A stretch of DNA of 64,000 nucleotides from Candidatus Margulisiibacteriota bacterium (GCA_041661965.1 JBAZTH010000003.1:329162-393161); one strand, 5' to 3'; numbered from the stretch's first letter, positions 26,401-33,613 are shown. Notes: generated by a model from the sequence alone, not told the origin. Program-made: numbers and translations.

Positions 26401-28560
26401 AGCTTGTTGATCCTCCTCTCCGCCCGCGACTCCTTCAGCCAGGCGATCCGCCGGAAAGTCGGGGTCGGCGGCGGTCCGATCGCCGACCAGACCGATCTCG
26501 CTTCGCCGCAGGAGCGGGTCACCCAGGCAATCCTTGGCGCTTTAACCCAAGGAGTCCAAACTCTGGTCGAAAGACAAAACCAGATCTCCCAGGCTGAACG
26601 GCAAATGTTCGTCAGCAGTTTCAGCGTGGTGATGAGCGCTGTTTCCGTCGCGCTTGGCGCGGTCGCGGCGACCAAAGCGACAGAGGCCGATACTTTAAGT
26701 AAGGACTATGAAAATACGGCGACAAGACAGGAGTCTAACCTGCAAACTGCCAAACCGGCGGCCGCTTCAACTACGGCGGCGACCAATCAACCGGTCACTC
26801 CGCCGACCCCGGCCCCGGCCGCTCCGGCTGGGGACGCTAATAAACCACCGGTCACACCGACGCCGGCGCCGGCAAACCAACCGGTTTCGCCCAATCAGCC
26901 AGCTCCTCCAACTGCCGGGGCAACCACGACCCCTTCAGCGCAGGCGGCGGTTCCTGGTCAGGAGCCAAAAGTAGCTCCAAATCCCGATGGGGTTGATTCG
27001 TCCGCAAAAAAAGGCCGGCTAACTGAATTACGGGGTAAGATCGACGATGTCCAAAGCTCTTATCGGGCCTATAGCATTGCTTCAGCCTCTATTTCTTTGG
27101 TCAATACTTTCTGGTCGTTTTATGGCGGCGAAGTTTGGGACAAGGGGCAGGAAGAGAAAAAATCAAGTCACAGTGAATCCAAACTCGATGCCGTTAGAGA
27201 CGGTAAAACCGCCAAAAAATCGTCCGCTCTTTCCGGTGAATCGTCCACCGCTTCTTCGGAAGGGAGCGGGATCTACGAAACTACCGGCGCTAACGAGGCC
27301 GAAGCGTTAGACTCTGAAGTGATGATCTCGTCCTACTCGACTCCGACCGCCGCGGCAATCTCGCTCCAGCGGGCGGAACAAATGGTTAATACCTGGATGG
27401 ATGGGGTTAACCGGAGCGGGTCGCTCTTGGCCTCGACCGCCAAGCCGAAGAACCCCTGGACGATAAGCGCCAATGAGAAGACTGAAGCGGCCGTCCCGGC
27501 CGGCCTGGTCCCGCATGCCAACCTGAATACCGATCTTAACGCGACCTATAAATTCGTTAAAGAGAGCGATGACCCGGTCAAGTTTGTCAGAGAAGCGGTC
27601 GACCAAAAGCGGGTGACCCCGGAGAACGGGGTCAAGCTTCTGGAGCGGTTAGCGGCCGAACGGCCGGAACTGAAACCGCAGATCGACCCGGTCAGAGCTT
27701 CACTAGCGGCGGCTGTCAGTCAGCCGGCGCCGGTTCAGCAGACAAACCCGGTTCGCCCGCAATTCAGCACCGATCGTCCGGCGGTCAATGCCAGCCGGGC
27801 TCATCTTCAAAGGGCCGATGAAATATCGAAAAACATAAACATTAAAATGGCGGACGCCGCGAAGCAGGAGCAAAGCATCGCGCAGGCAAATGCCAAAATC
27901 CAGGCTCATGTCGCGACCAAGGGGAGTCAGGAACCAGCAACTTATCAGCAAGTCTTAGAACAGTTGGTAAGAGATAGGGATGACTTGGTTAAGAAGTACT
28001 CTCAAACAGTTGATGAGATTAAAAAATTGTCTGATGAAGTTAAAGTCTTAAAAACTCAACGCGGAGCGCTTCTTTCCTCTCTCGAAGCGGAAAAGGCAGC
28101 CGTGCTTGCGCAAAATCCTAACGATCCTAATGTTAAACCGACCCTCGATATGATTGAAGGGGTGAAGGGCCAGCTTAATGAACAGCTCGACAGACAGGTC
28201 AAAGAGGCCGAACAAAAAGTTGTAGCCGCCAAGGCCAAACTGGTGGAGATTAAGGGGCAATGCTCCCAGATCAATCAGCAGATCGCCATGGTCCAGCGTG
28301 AGCTTGCCAAGGAAAGAGAGCTAGCTAAAAAGGAAGAGATCAAGGCTAAGGAAGATCAAGAGAAAGTCCGGTCGGCGGGCAACCGGGAAGCGGTAGCGAA
28401 GGCTGGGAATTTAGGGCACAGTGGCGGGAATGGCAATGGGGAAGGGAGTAAGGGCGGTAACGGCTACAAGAGCAAAGCCGATCAATTGCAGGAAGAGCAG
28501 GATCGCGTTTTAGCTTCGTATCGCGGTAACGGATCGTCAACGATGGGAGGGGTATCATAA
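23464..28560 (+). CDS. Giant repeat protein with coiled coils and hydrophobic hairpins (1698 aa)
   Basis: No family recognised. No signal peptide; residues 30-90 are acidic and Ser/Thr-rich. Four related units follow, each with an amphipathic helix of the type YLxxAQRDLxxAI, a coiled coil and a Gly/Ala-rich hydrophobic module. These modules begin near residues 421, 635, 842 and 1048, spaced 214, 207 and 206 residues. A fifth hydrophobic stretch lies near 1199-1226 after a Pro/Ala/Thr-rich linker (about 1098-1177). The last 250 residues are charged coiled coil (around 1430-1650) and a Gly/Asn tail. Coiled coils around hydrophobic hairpins without a signal peptide recall type III translocators (YopB, SipB, IpaB), here in tandem; this is architectural likeness only. 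Its stop overlaps the next ATG. Confidence 0.8.
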   Translation: MPINGITPKYIEDIKSRDDIGVPGEIPYLPNDDEQFSTDETGDTSGVNSSSSTSQTGSTTTMSGDYDSGYIENSDEYNSAVDHATGSLDNSEATVDEMFAGINDSDYTSDAGNGYQSVNGEKLANLLIFLNLLTNAQLAMKMVLDSQDELSSKLRDILFELQPEEGADEATAAAKEKMFKNAKEKLKIVQQFISSLYKKIYNHNMQVYQQRMKELEEEKEDRAWYDDVGNYFSGGQQDIDNEKAKLEATQQYSAALSANLTALQYALQTMAIVFEQMNTPEGRAIGKSLRELNQRVSDANAGMIAGGYEDYYDADNMGNLFQDILSEIRDRMVQAENIYRAIAYLQSAQQELSDSVRESVLEISPHSSKLQYRMIASEGVFNMANMFFDNAYNTLMMKVKAHNSEVQISKNIEKLKAAQGWKIASIGLQVVAVVLAVVASVFSFGALAAPATIAVISLCSALAGLGAAGLNSIGSAIAAGVDDNYDVNDPTFSKAGGVDLQKRRSVTDVIDDAERAENEVISGMGSGLIETTQDGYCNLNSRALSAMEVRQQSIQNLVKMIVYLKKAQRDLNRAILGIVLEKAIKDHGEGYLINNLENSLHQRQLMTQAIKFQLQEKVTAKNIARQNEIMASKAFWSSTSGVIGAGLGALCAAIPGAGGLAVVPALMGIGSAIGSSLYNYIESHSEASGYGMKYESHSQEFDRLMTERRKAAQQSQIAEDKLYQLENAAIEELMANGLVGTGDGYSGVNYTLVGKAYQQMLNIQNIRQFLVEIRNAMIRQSASTRRQVLGISTSETTDLGNIVAQRGLTQAMAIVASVTRMLSDKAAVQNRARDAQKAANMATFSFATNVVVAAAGMGAGYSPGVVGETAAAVSRNITPGLMGLVNGTASLIMNAIWATDDYGAYNNYSSDKAVKEIRGNRRQKTEQDNFDKLAALENQVFQEMGENLVQTLQGGTGAVNGEITGILNSRMHALNNLRKSLLILLSARDSFSQAIRRKVGVGGGPIADQTDLASPQERVTQAILGALTQGVQTLVERQNQISQAERQMFVSSFSVVMSAVSVALGAVAATKATEADTLSKDYENTATRQESNLQTAKPAAASTTAATNQPVTPPTPAPAAPAGDANKPPVTPTPAPANQPVSPNQPAPPTAGATTTPSAQAAVPGQEPKVAPNPDGVDSSAKKGRLTELRGKIDDVQSSYRAYSIASASISLVNTFWSFYGGEVWDKGQEEKKSSHSESKLDAVRDGKTAKKSSALSGESSTASSEGSGIYETTGANEAEALDSEVMISSYSTPTAAAISLQRAEQMVNTWMDGVNRSGSLLASTAKPKNPWTISANEKTEAAVPAGLVPHANLNTDLNATYKFVKESDDPVKFVREAVDQKRVTPENGVKLLERLAAERPELKPQIDPVRASLAAAVSQPAPVQQTNPVRPQFSTDRPAVNASRAHLQRADEISKNINIKMADAAKQEQSIAQANAKIQAHVATKGSQEPATYQQVLEQLVRDRDDLVKKYSQTVDEIKKLSDEVKVLKTQRGALLSSLEAEKAAVLAQNPNDPNVKPTLDMIEGVKGQLNEQLDRQVKEAEQKVVAAKAKLVEIKGQCSQINQQIAMVQRELAKERELAKKEEIKAKEDQEKVRSAGNREAVAKAGNLGHSGGNGNGEGSKGGNGYKSKADQLQEEQDRVLASYRGNGSSTMGGVS

Positions 28561-28856
28561 TGGACGGGATTTTTGGGGTAAATCCGAACAATAAAGTAAA
28601 CAATCATCAGGAGAGCAAGAAGACTGCTACCCCCGGCGGGATCGATTTCAAAGCGGCCCTGGGTGAGCTTGCCGCGACCGCGCAAAAGAAGGTTAATAAT
28701 AAAGGGGGGAAAGAGGGGCTGGAATTCGATAACTGGCGCGACCTCGAAGAGACCCTCTATTACGACAAAGAAGAAGTTGAAGAAAAAGCGACTTTAGAGA
28801 ACATTAAAAAGCTGAAGAAGATGATTAAGAGCAAGCTGGAGGGGGAGAGGAAATAG
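28560..28856 (+). CDS. Small charged helical protein (98 aa)
   Basis: Unknown family. The N-terminal third is polar (MDGIFGVNPNNKVNNHQESK); the C-terminal half is strongly charged helix (ETLYYDKEEVEEKATLENIK). The TAATG overlap with the giant gene implies coupled translation and a linked role, for example as its chaperone or partner. Small charged partners encoded next to large exported proteins are usual in type III systems, but nothing in the sequence proves it. Confidence 0.68.
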   Translation: MDGIFGVNPNNKVNNHQESKKTATPGGIDFKAALGELAATAQKKVNNKGGKEGLEFDNWRDLEETLYYDKEEVEEKATLENIKKLKKMIKSKLEGERK

Positions 28857-29021
28857 CCCTCATCCAGGTTGAACCAAACAACGACTTATTCTTTCCAACC
28901 TTCTCCCAAAGGGAGAAGGAGTGATTCTTCTCGTCAACAACCTCAAAACTCCCTCTCCCTCTGGGAGAGGGTTGCTAAGTACTAGCTAAACAAGCGGTTC
29001 CACTCGGGTGAGGGCTATTGG
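28852..29021. mobile_element. MITE-like element with imperfect terminal inverted repeats
   Basis: The two ends (from 28852 and back from about 29021) match as inverted repeats at about 20 of 24 positions, both beginning AATAGCCCTCA. Inside are two perfect hairpins: a 9-bp stem at 28899-28907/28911-28919 and a 9-bp stem at 28951-28959/28963-28971. No open reading frame. It ends 3 bases before the -35 element of promoter P4. Confidence 0.6.
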
Positions 29022-29023
29022 AT

Positions 29024-29051
29024 GCAAGTTTTCGGCTTAATCGTCCGATAA
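29024..29051 (+). promoter_or_regulatory. Sigma-28-like promoter P4
   Basis: GCAAGTTTT (29024-29032), 12 nt, CCGATAA (29045-29051). It abuts the right end of the MITE-like element and precedes the 65-residue gene by 20 nt. Confidence 0.75.
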
Positions 29052-29071
29052 TTAAGTGAGAGGTGAGTTTA

Positions 29072-29269
29072 ATGGCTAGTGTTAACAATGTTGGCGGTTC
29101 TTATAACGCGGCGGCGCAAGCCCCAAAAGCTAGTGAGAGCGCCCAGATATCCAGGAAAGATATCCAGGACCTTTTCATTAAGAATATCATTGCCCAGGCT
29201 AAATCAGCCGTCGGCAGTTCCTCGACCAAGATGAACATCTGCGTGACCGGCAAGGGCGGCAAGGCGTAA
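29072..29269 (+). CDS. Very small unrecognised protein (65 aa)
   Basis: ATG 29072 follows an AGAGGTGAG ribosome site; a GTG three codons upstream is less likely. The first 25 residues are Ala/Ser/Asn-rich (MASVNNVGGSYNAAAQAP). A short amphipathic helix (KDIQDLFIKNIIAQAKSAV) and a Gly/Lys tail with one cysteine follow. No signal peptide. A monocistronic unit under its own sigma-28-like promoter suggests it is needed in large amounts or at a special time. Function unknown. Confidence 0.68.
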   Translation: MASVNNVGGSYNAAAQAPKASESAQISRKDIQDLFIKNIIAQAKSAVGSSSTKMNICVTGKGGKA

Positions 29270-29287
29270 GCGGTTCAACCCCACATG

Positions 29288-29372
29288 ACCCTCACCCAGT
29301 AAGAAGCTTACAGCTTACAGCTTACAGCTTAAAGCTTAAAGCTGTAAGCTGTAAAGGGAGAGGGTTGAGGGC
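29288..29372. repeat. Long perfect hairpin inside a second MITE-like fragment
   Basis: A perfect 16-bp stem (29315-29330 with 29339-29354) encloses an 8-nt loop and consists of repeated AGCTTAC units. It is bracketed by CCCTCACCC (about 29289) and GGTTGAGGG, resembling the ends of the element at 28852. It ends right at the -35 element of promoter P5. It may also stop transcription from the preceding small gene, although no T-run follows. Confidence 0.6.
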
Positions 29373-29400
29373 GCAAGTTTTCCCCCTATCCCCACGATAA
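29373..29400 (+). promoter_or_regulatory. Sigma-28-like promoter P5 (leaderless)
   Basis: GCAAGTTTT (29373-29381), 12 nt, ACGATAA (29394-29400), the only copy with A at the first -10 position. The start codon at 29410 is 9 nt beyond, and no ribosome site is visible. Confidence 0.7.
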
Positions 29401-29409
29401 ATATATGGA

Positions 29410-29643
29410 ATGGATATTTCAAGTAACTCTTCAGTCAGCAGTGACCTTCAGCGGGGGGATAACAGCCTCTCCGGTTTGGGGGGAGGGAATGACCCCCTTT
29501 CTCGTCTTAATGATCGGGTCAGCAGCGCGCTGAAGCAGGACGATCAGACCATAAATAGCGTCGATTCCCAGGCGGTAAAAAAGATGATCTCGGAAATGTT
29601 CTCTATGCCCCAGGCGGGCCTGAACCATAACACGGTCGTCTGA
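29410..29643 (+). CDS. Small unrecognised protein (77 aa)
   Basis: Unknown family. The N-terminus is Ser/Asn-rich (MDISSNSSVSSDL), followed by a Gly-rich stretch and a helical second half (DPLSRLNDRVSSALKQDDQ, VKKMISEMFSM). No signal peptide, no cysteines. It stands alone under promoter P5, between two other single-gene units with the same promoter type. The out-of-frame ATG at 29405 is not used in this interpretation. Confidence 0.66.
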   Translation: MDISSNSSVSSDLQRGDNSLSGLGGGNDPLSRLNDRVSSALKQDDQTINSVDSQAVKKMISEMFSMPQAGLNHNTVV

Positions 29644-29663
29644 AAAAAAGGCTGAAATCGCAT

Positions 29664-29691
29664 GCAAGTTTTTTGCAGGCGGTCCCGATAA
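29664..29691 (+). promoter_or_regulatory. Sigma-28-like promoter P6
   Basis: GCAAGTTTT (29664-29672), 12 nt, CCGATAA (29685-29691). A leader of about 65 nt follows, with an AGGAGGTG ribosome site just before the 94-residue gene, the longest leader in the set. Confidence 0.75.
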
Positions 29692-29761
29692 GTATATGTC
29701 AAGGGTTGAACGAGTTCCCGCTCTCGACAGGCGGGCGAAATAAACAGGAGGTGAACAAGGT

Positions 29762-30046
29762 ATGTCTACTTACTCAGGTGCGGTTAATGATTTAGGAAAT
29801 GCTCTGGATAAAGTTCAGGAAACTCTCGGCGCTAAGATCGAAGAGTTGGCTAGTAACATCGATAGTCTTTCCGCGGCGGCTAAATCCGGCGACGTTACGG
29901 GTGCCTCCGGAAATGTGACTGACGGTGGTATTGTTAAACTGCAGTATTGCATCAATAAATTAACGGGCGCTGCTGAACATGGGACTTCGACCTTTACTAA
30001 GGCTGAAGCTAATTCCAAACGGATCCAGCAGATGGCGATTCAGTAA
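29762..30046 (+). CDS. Needle/filament-subunit-like small helical protein (94 aa)
   Basis: Two predicted helices (about 10-40 and 60-92) joined by a Gly/Ser/Thr turn (KSGDVTGASGNVTDG). Size and the second-helix pattern (KLQYCINKLTGAAEHGTSTFTK) recall type III needle subunits such as YscF and MxiH, but the likeness is weak and the NP-turn motif is missing. No signal peptide. It has a strong ribosome site, the longest leader of the regulon, and is followed directly by a 10-bp GC-rich hairpin, a layout common for abundant structural subunits. Calling it a needle protein is a hypothesis. Confidence 0.6.
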   Translation: MSTYSGAVNDLGNALDKVQETLGAKIEELASNIDSLSAAAKSGDVTGASGNVTDGGIVKLQYCINKLTGAAEHGTSTFTKAEANSKRIQQMAIQ

Positions 30047-30055
30047 ACGAAATTT

Positions 30056-30079
30056 GGGAGGGGGAGCGATCCCCCTCCC
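30056..30079 (+). terminator. Strong intercistronic hairpin after the 94-residue gene
   Basis: Stem GGGAGGGGGA (30056-30065) pairs perfectly with TCCCCCTCCC (30070-30079) around a 4-nt loop. No T-run follows, so it is more likely an mRNA-stabilising or partly terminating element than a full terminator. It would raise the level of the upstream small protein relative to the downstream genes. Confidence 0.6.
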
Positions 30080-30145
30080 TAACTCATGGGAAAGCTCTTC
30101 TCATGACTTAGGGATCAGTCAATCCAATAAAGGAGACGAAATAAA

Positions 30146-30451
30146 ATGGCAGGGTTAAATCCAATTATATATACCGGGAATGTCGAGTCCAGTTTTGACG
30201 CCAAGACTACAATCAAATCGAAGTATAACGAGTTTGTCGATATCCTGGCGCAGATCTCGGACGCGATGATCAATGACAGTGAAATGACCTTCCCGTCGTT
30301 CCCGAACCAGAAAGTCAAACCGTCCGACGCTTCTTTTGCCGTTCTTTCGTCTTACACCATGGACCAAATCCAACAGCAGATGGAATCGCTCCTTGATTCC
30401 GTCAAAAAACGCTCCGAGCTCGACAAAATGACCTACGGTTTGTTCGGCTAA
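30146..30451 (+). CDS. Small unrecognised protein (101 aa)
   Basis: Unknown family. The N-terminus is polar (MAGLNPIIYTGNVESSFDAK), the middle is helical (YNEFVDILAQISDAMIND) and the C-terminal third is an amphipathic helix (MDQIQQQMESLLDSVKKRSEL). It lacks a signal peptide. AAAGGAG precedes the ATG. It lies downstream of the hairpin that follows the needle-like gene and 19 nt before the 706-residue gene, so it is probably in the P6 operon at lower dosage. It could be an adaptor or chaperone. Confidence 0.68.
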   Translation: MAGLNPIIYTGNVESSFDAKTTIKSKYNEFVDILAQISDAMINDSEMTFPSFPNQKVKPSDASFAVLSSYTMDQIQQQMESLLDSVKKRSELDKMTYGLFG

Positions 30452-30470
30452 ATAAGCCGGAGGAGACTGA

Positions 30471-32591
30471 ATGTCAACTAACTTCCTAGCGAAACCCCGA
30501 AGACAATATAACGTCCAGCCGGACATCCTTAACTTTCCAACCAAGAATAAGGAGCTGTCCCAGGACTTTAATTTCGTCATGGAGATGTTCAAGTTTTTCC
30601 CCAAAATGCAGCAGCTCTCTTTTGAAGGGCGCCGCCGGCCGGAAGAAGAAGAGGCCAAAAAGACTGTGGCGGGGTGGGACCTGTCGGAAGAATGGTACCA
30701 GTCCTTGAACGAATACACCCTCAATGATAGCCAGGCCAATGCGCTATACGGCGATCAATACGCTAATAAAGACCATTATGGCGACGCGAACTGGAAGCCG
30801 AGAACCAACGAAGAAGTCGCGAATAAGTACGAAGCGCTGGGCTACAACGCCTGGAATTGGCACACCGATTGGGTTTATGGCTTTAACCATTTTACCATCG
30901 GGGCCTCGGCCGGCGAGTATTTCTGGGGAGAAAAAGTCGGCACCGGGCTGGGGAACGTCGATTTTATCGCCGAAGGGCGGGAATGGAACCACCTTGAGGA
31001 GCGGACCCCGGTCGGCGGGTTAGCCGCTCTTTTCACGAACAATAAAATCCCGAAAGATAAGGATGCATCGCTTGATCCTGATGTCAACCGGCCTTTCTTT
31101 ATCAATTCTTTCCTGACCTCGATTGGTTCCAGTTGGGACGAAGTCAACGCCATGCTCAATAAATACCAGAACCAGAGCTTTTACCAGCTCGTCATGAACG
31201 CGACCCAGCCTGACCGGACTGGCGCTTCTTATCTGTCGATGAGCGACCGGGAGAAATTTCTTTTGGTCGCGGTCATGGTTGAGTCCAGGAATAGAGTTTA
31301 TTCGATTTCGGAAAAGATCTTTGGCCCGGTCTCTCTGACCTGGGACGACAAGCAGATGATGGCCCATTTTGATAAATGGCTAAGTGAAAACAGCCGCTCC
31401 GCGCTCTCTCATGGGGTCAATGCTTTCCGGATCCTCTTTGAGATGCAGCATCTTTTCCTGAACGAAATGGCGATGTTTTCCGCGACCGATCAACATCGGG
31501 GTTATGCCGCCGGGGTCCTCGATCGTTATGCTTTTCAACAGTTTTCTAATGATCTGGGGGCGAGGAATTATCAGGACGGCGACTTTAGCGGCGGCAAAGG
31601 GGCCTTGTTCCGGTTTATCGAATCAAGGGGCATTCCCTTGAATTCTTCGGTTATGGCCTTTTTAAGAAGCAATTTGGCCAACCTGACTATCAACACCAAA
31701 CCGGAAGATATCGCTTTGCCGGATGGTCTCCAGGGTTATGGTCCCCAGCTCCAGGCGGCCAAATGGCTTCTGGAACAGTGGTTCGGCGCCAATAAGGTTT
31801 TGGCCGGTTATAACAATATGCCGAAATCGGAAACCTATGGGCCAGTGATCGACTTCACTAAAAAGGACCAGGAAAATGGTTATGTGGAAGATAACGGGAT
31901 CAAGGTCCCCTGGTCGATCTCTAACCCTGGGGCGGCCCGCAGTTACGGTTGGGACCGGGTTTCCGGTCCATACTTTGACTGGCGCTATGATTCCCGGAGT
32001 AATAACTTTATTAAAACTGATGACAGTCAGTATCAGGAAAACAGCCCGGAATGGACCGGCGTTTATGAATCATTAAAAGCGAAATATGGGTTGTCTTACC
32101 TTAACCCGAATTCATATAGTGACTACTACAACCACCGGAACTATACCAGAATGTTGATCGGCGGCTTGGATACCCAGGAGATCGCGGGACGGAGCGGGAA
32201 CTTAGAACCGTATTTCAACAGTTGGGCGGTCTATGAACTGGGGAACATGATCCGCTACGGCGAGATTAAAGATAAGGCTAGAATGAACGTTTACAACTTC
32301 ATGGAGTCGGCCGAGAAATTCCGCTACAAACGGGCGCAGGAAAAGTTTGAGGAAGAAAAAGACCGGATCCGAGACGATGAATCTCAAGACGAGAAGAATT
32401 TGAACAAGATCAAATCCAGCTATAAAAAGGCGGAAAAATTCGGCGAAACCATGATCAAGAAAGCTGAAATCGCCCAGAAGCAGGCGCAGAAGAACCTGGA
32501 ACAGAAAACCGACGCCAAGAGGGCTGAAAAATCCCATTCGGACAGAAAAACGGCTTCCCAAGGGCCCAAAAAAGCCGCTAAAAAAGCCTAA
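30471..32591 (+). CDS. Large unrecognised protein (706 aa)
   Basis: Unknown family. Residues 1-600 are globular and notably rich in Trp, Tyr and Asn (WYQSLNEYTLND, YNAWNWHTDWVYGFNHF), with no signal peptide, transmembrane helix or known catalytic motif. Residues 610-706 are a charged coiled coil ending in a very basic Lys/Ala tail. The ribosome site is CGGAGGAG. Last gene of the P6 operon; promoter P7 starts 18 nt after its stop. Large and aromatic-rich without cysteine pairs, it may be a structural or effector-like component of the same system. Confidence 0.7.
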   Translation: MSTNFLAKPRRQYNVQPDILNFPTKNKELSQDFNFVMEMFKFFPKMQQLSFEGRRRPEEEEAKKTVAGWDLSEEWYQSLNEYTLNDSQANALYGDQYANKDHYGDANWKPRTNEEVANKYEALGYNAWNWHTDWVYGFNHFTIGASAGEYFWGEKVGTGLGNVDFIAEGREWNHLEERTPVGGLAALFTNNKIPKDKDASLDPDVNRPFFINSFLTSIGSSWDEVNAMLNKYQNQSFYQLVMNATQPDRTGASYLSMSDREKFLLVAVMVESRNRVYSISEKIFGPVSLTWDDKQMMAHFDKWLSENSRSALSHGVNAFRILFEMQHLFLNEMAMFSATDQHRGYAAGVLDRYAFQQFSNDLGARNYQDGDFSGGKGALFRFIESRGIPLNSSVMAFLRSNLANLTINTKPEDIALPDGLQGYGPQLQAAKWLLEQWFGANKVLAGYNNMPKSETYGPVIDFTKKDQENGYVEDNGIKVPWSISNPGAARSYGWDRVSGPYFDWRYDSRSNNFIKTDDSQYQENSPEWTGVYESLKAKYGLSYLNPNSYSDYYNHRNYTRMLIGGLDTQEIAGRSGNLEPYFNSWAVYELGNMIRYGEIKDKARMNVYNFMESAEKFRYKRAQEKFEEEKDRIRDDESQDEKNLNKIKSSYKKAEKFGETMIKKAEIAQKQAQKNLEQKTDAKRAEKSHSDRKTASQGPKKAAKKA

Positions 32592-32609
32592 AAAGACCCC
32601 CTGAATAGT

Positions 32610-32637
32610 GCAAGTTTTTCCCCTCAAAATCCGATAT
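32610..32637 (+). promoter_or_regulatory. Sigma-28-like promoter P7
   Basis: GCAAGTTTT (32610-32618), 12 nt, CCGATAT (32631-32637), 26 nt before ATG 32664. It should drive five genes up to 36668. Confidence 0.75.
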
Positions 32638-32663
32638 AATTAGTAGGAGAAGGGTGTTTAATT

Positions 32664-33218
32664 ATGACTACTAATCAAGCAATTGGAGCGCAGGTTGGCA
32701 ATAGCGCCGATAAATATTATGCCGCGATGTACCGCAATCCGGCAAGTGATAACTTGGCCGCGCGGGAAGCCGGCGAGCTCCGGTCCGGTGATTCAACCCG
32801 TGAAACCGGCTTTAATTGGGACAAGGACAGCCAGGGTGACGCTAACCTAAAAGCCGGGGTCGCCGATAGTTTGGTTTTATCGACCTCGACTGTTTCCCGG
32901 ACGACTACTTTCCAACCGGTTGTTTCCACCCGCGGGGCGCAGGCAAAACTTCAGCAATTTAAAGATCAATTGACCTCCAAACTTCTCCAGTCTTACGAAG
33001 AAGTCTTTCGCAACACTTTCCACTGGAACCTGCCGCTCGCCAGCATGGCCAAATGGTCAATTGATAACATTTTCAATCGCCTGACCATTCTGGGTGTTGA
33101 ACAGGGAAAACTTCAGCAAGTTCGGCAGGAGGTGACGGTCGCGATGCGGAGCGAGAACCGGGGAAATATGCGCCAGGTCGTCGAGACCGAGGCTTATCAA
33201 GAAGTGGGGATTGCCTAA
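32664..33218 (+). CDS. Unrecognised protein (184 aa)
   Basis: Unknown family. The first 75 residues are polar and probably unstructured (MTTNQAIGAQVGNSADKYYA). The rest is helical, with an amphipathic segment (KLQQFKDQLTSKLLQSYEEVF) and aromatic HWNLPLASMAKWSIDNIF. No signal peptide. First gene of the P7 operon, with GGAGAAGGG upstream. It is followed 1 nt after its stop by the 127-residue gene, implying coupled translation. Confidence 0.7.
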   Translation: MTTNQAIGAQVGNSADKYYAAMYRNPASDNLAAREAGELRSGDSTRETGFNWDKDSQGDANLKAGVADSLVLSTSTVSRTTTFQPVVSTRGAQAKLQQFKDQLTSKLLQSYEEVFRNTFHWNLPLASMAKWSIDNIFNRLTILGVEQGKLQQVRQEVTVAMRSENRGNMRQVVETEAYQEVGIA

Positions 33219-33602
33219 ATGGGCAGAAAAAGTAAAGCGCAAAACAAGGTCGTTAATGAACTTAAGAACCAGCTTCTGGTCCAGGCGGAACGGCTGGGGA
33301 TCAGGAACGAGTATTCTCCCGCCTGGTTTGTGGAACAAAAAGTCCTGGCGTTCGGCAAAGTCCTCTCCGAATTATATGCCGAGCGATCAAATCTCGAGTA
33401 TGAAATGAACATGCTCGGCTCCGATAAAAAAGATCTGCTCATCAAGCTGGAACGGCTTCATTCCTATATTCGCAAGGCGGAAAGCCTGCGCGAAAGATAT
33501 ACCAGCCAATTTGACCAGTTGATTGACAAAGGGTATAAGATAACCGAAAATACCCAGAAGCTTGACTGCCTCCACCGGACTGAAGTCAAAGCGCTCGCTT
33601 AA
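33219..33602 (+). CDS. Coiled-coil protein (127 aa)
   Basis: An almost entirely helical protein: a basic start (MGRKSKAQNKVVNELKNQLL), then two long charged helices (ERSNLEYEMNMLGSDKKDLL and LERLHSYIRKAESLRERYTS). Size and helical-hairpin form resemble the FliJ/YscO stalk proteins or class I chaperones of flagellar and type III export. I cannot tell these apart from generic coiled coils by eye. The start codon directly follows the previous stop, with no independent promoter. Confidence 0.68.
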   Translation: MGRKSKAQNKVVNELKNQLLVQAERLGIRNEYSPAWFVEQKVLAFGKVLSELYAERSNLEYEMNMLGSDKKDLLIKLERLHSYIRKAESLRERYTSQFDQLIDKGYKITENTQKLDCLHRTEVKALA

Positions 33603-33613
33603 AAGGAGTTGCC

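Noticed and set aside
28857..29071. Insertion sequence with transposase
   Set aside because: Inverted ends are present but there is no open frame between them, so only a MITE-like label is justified.
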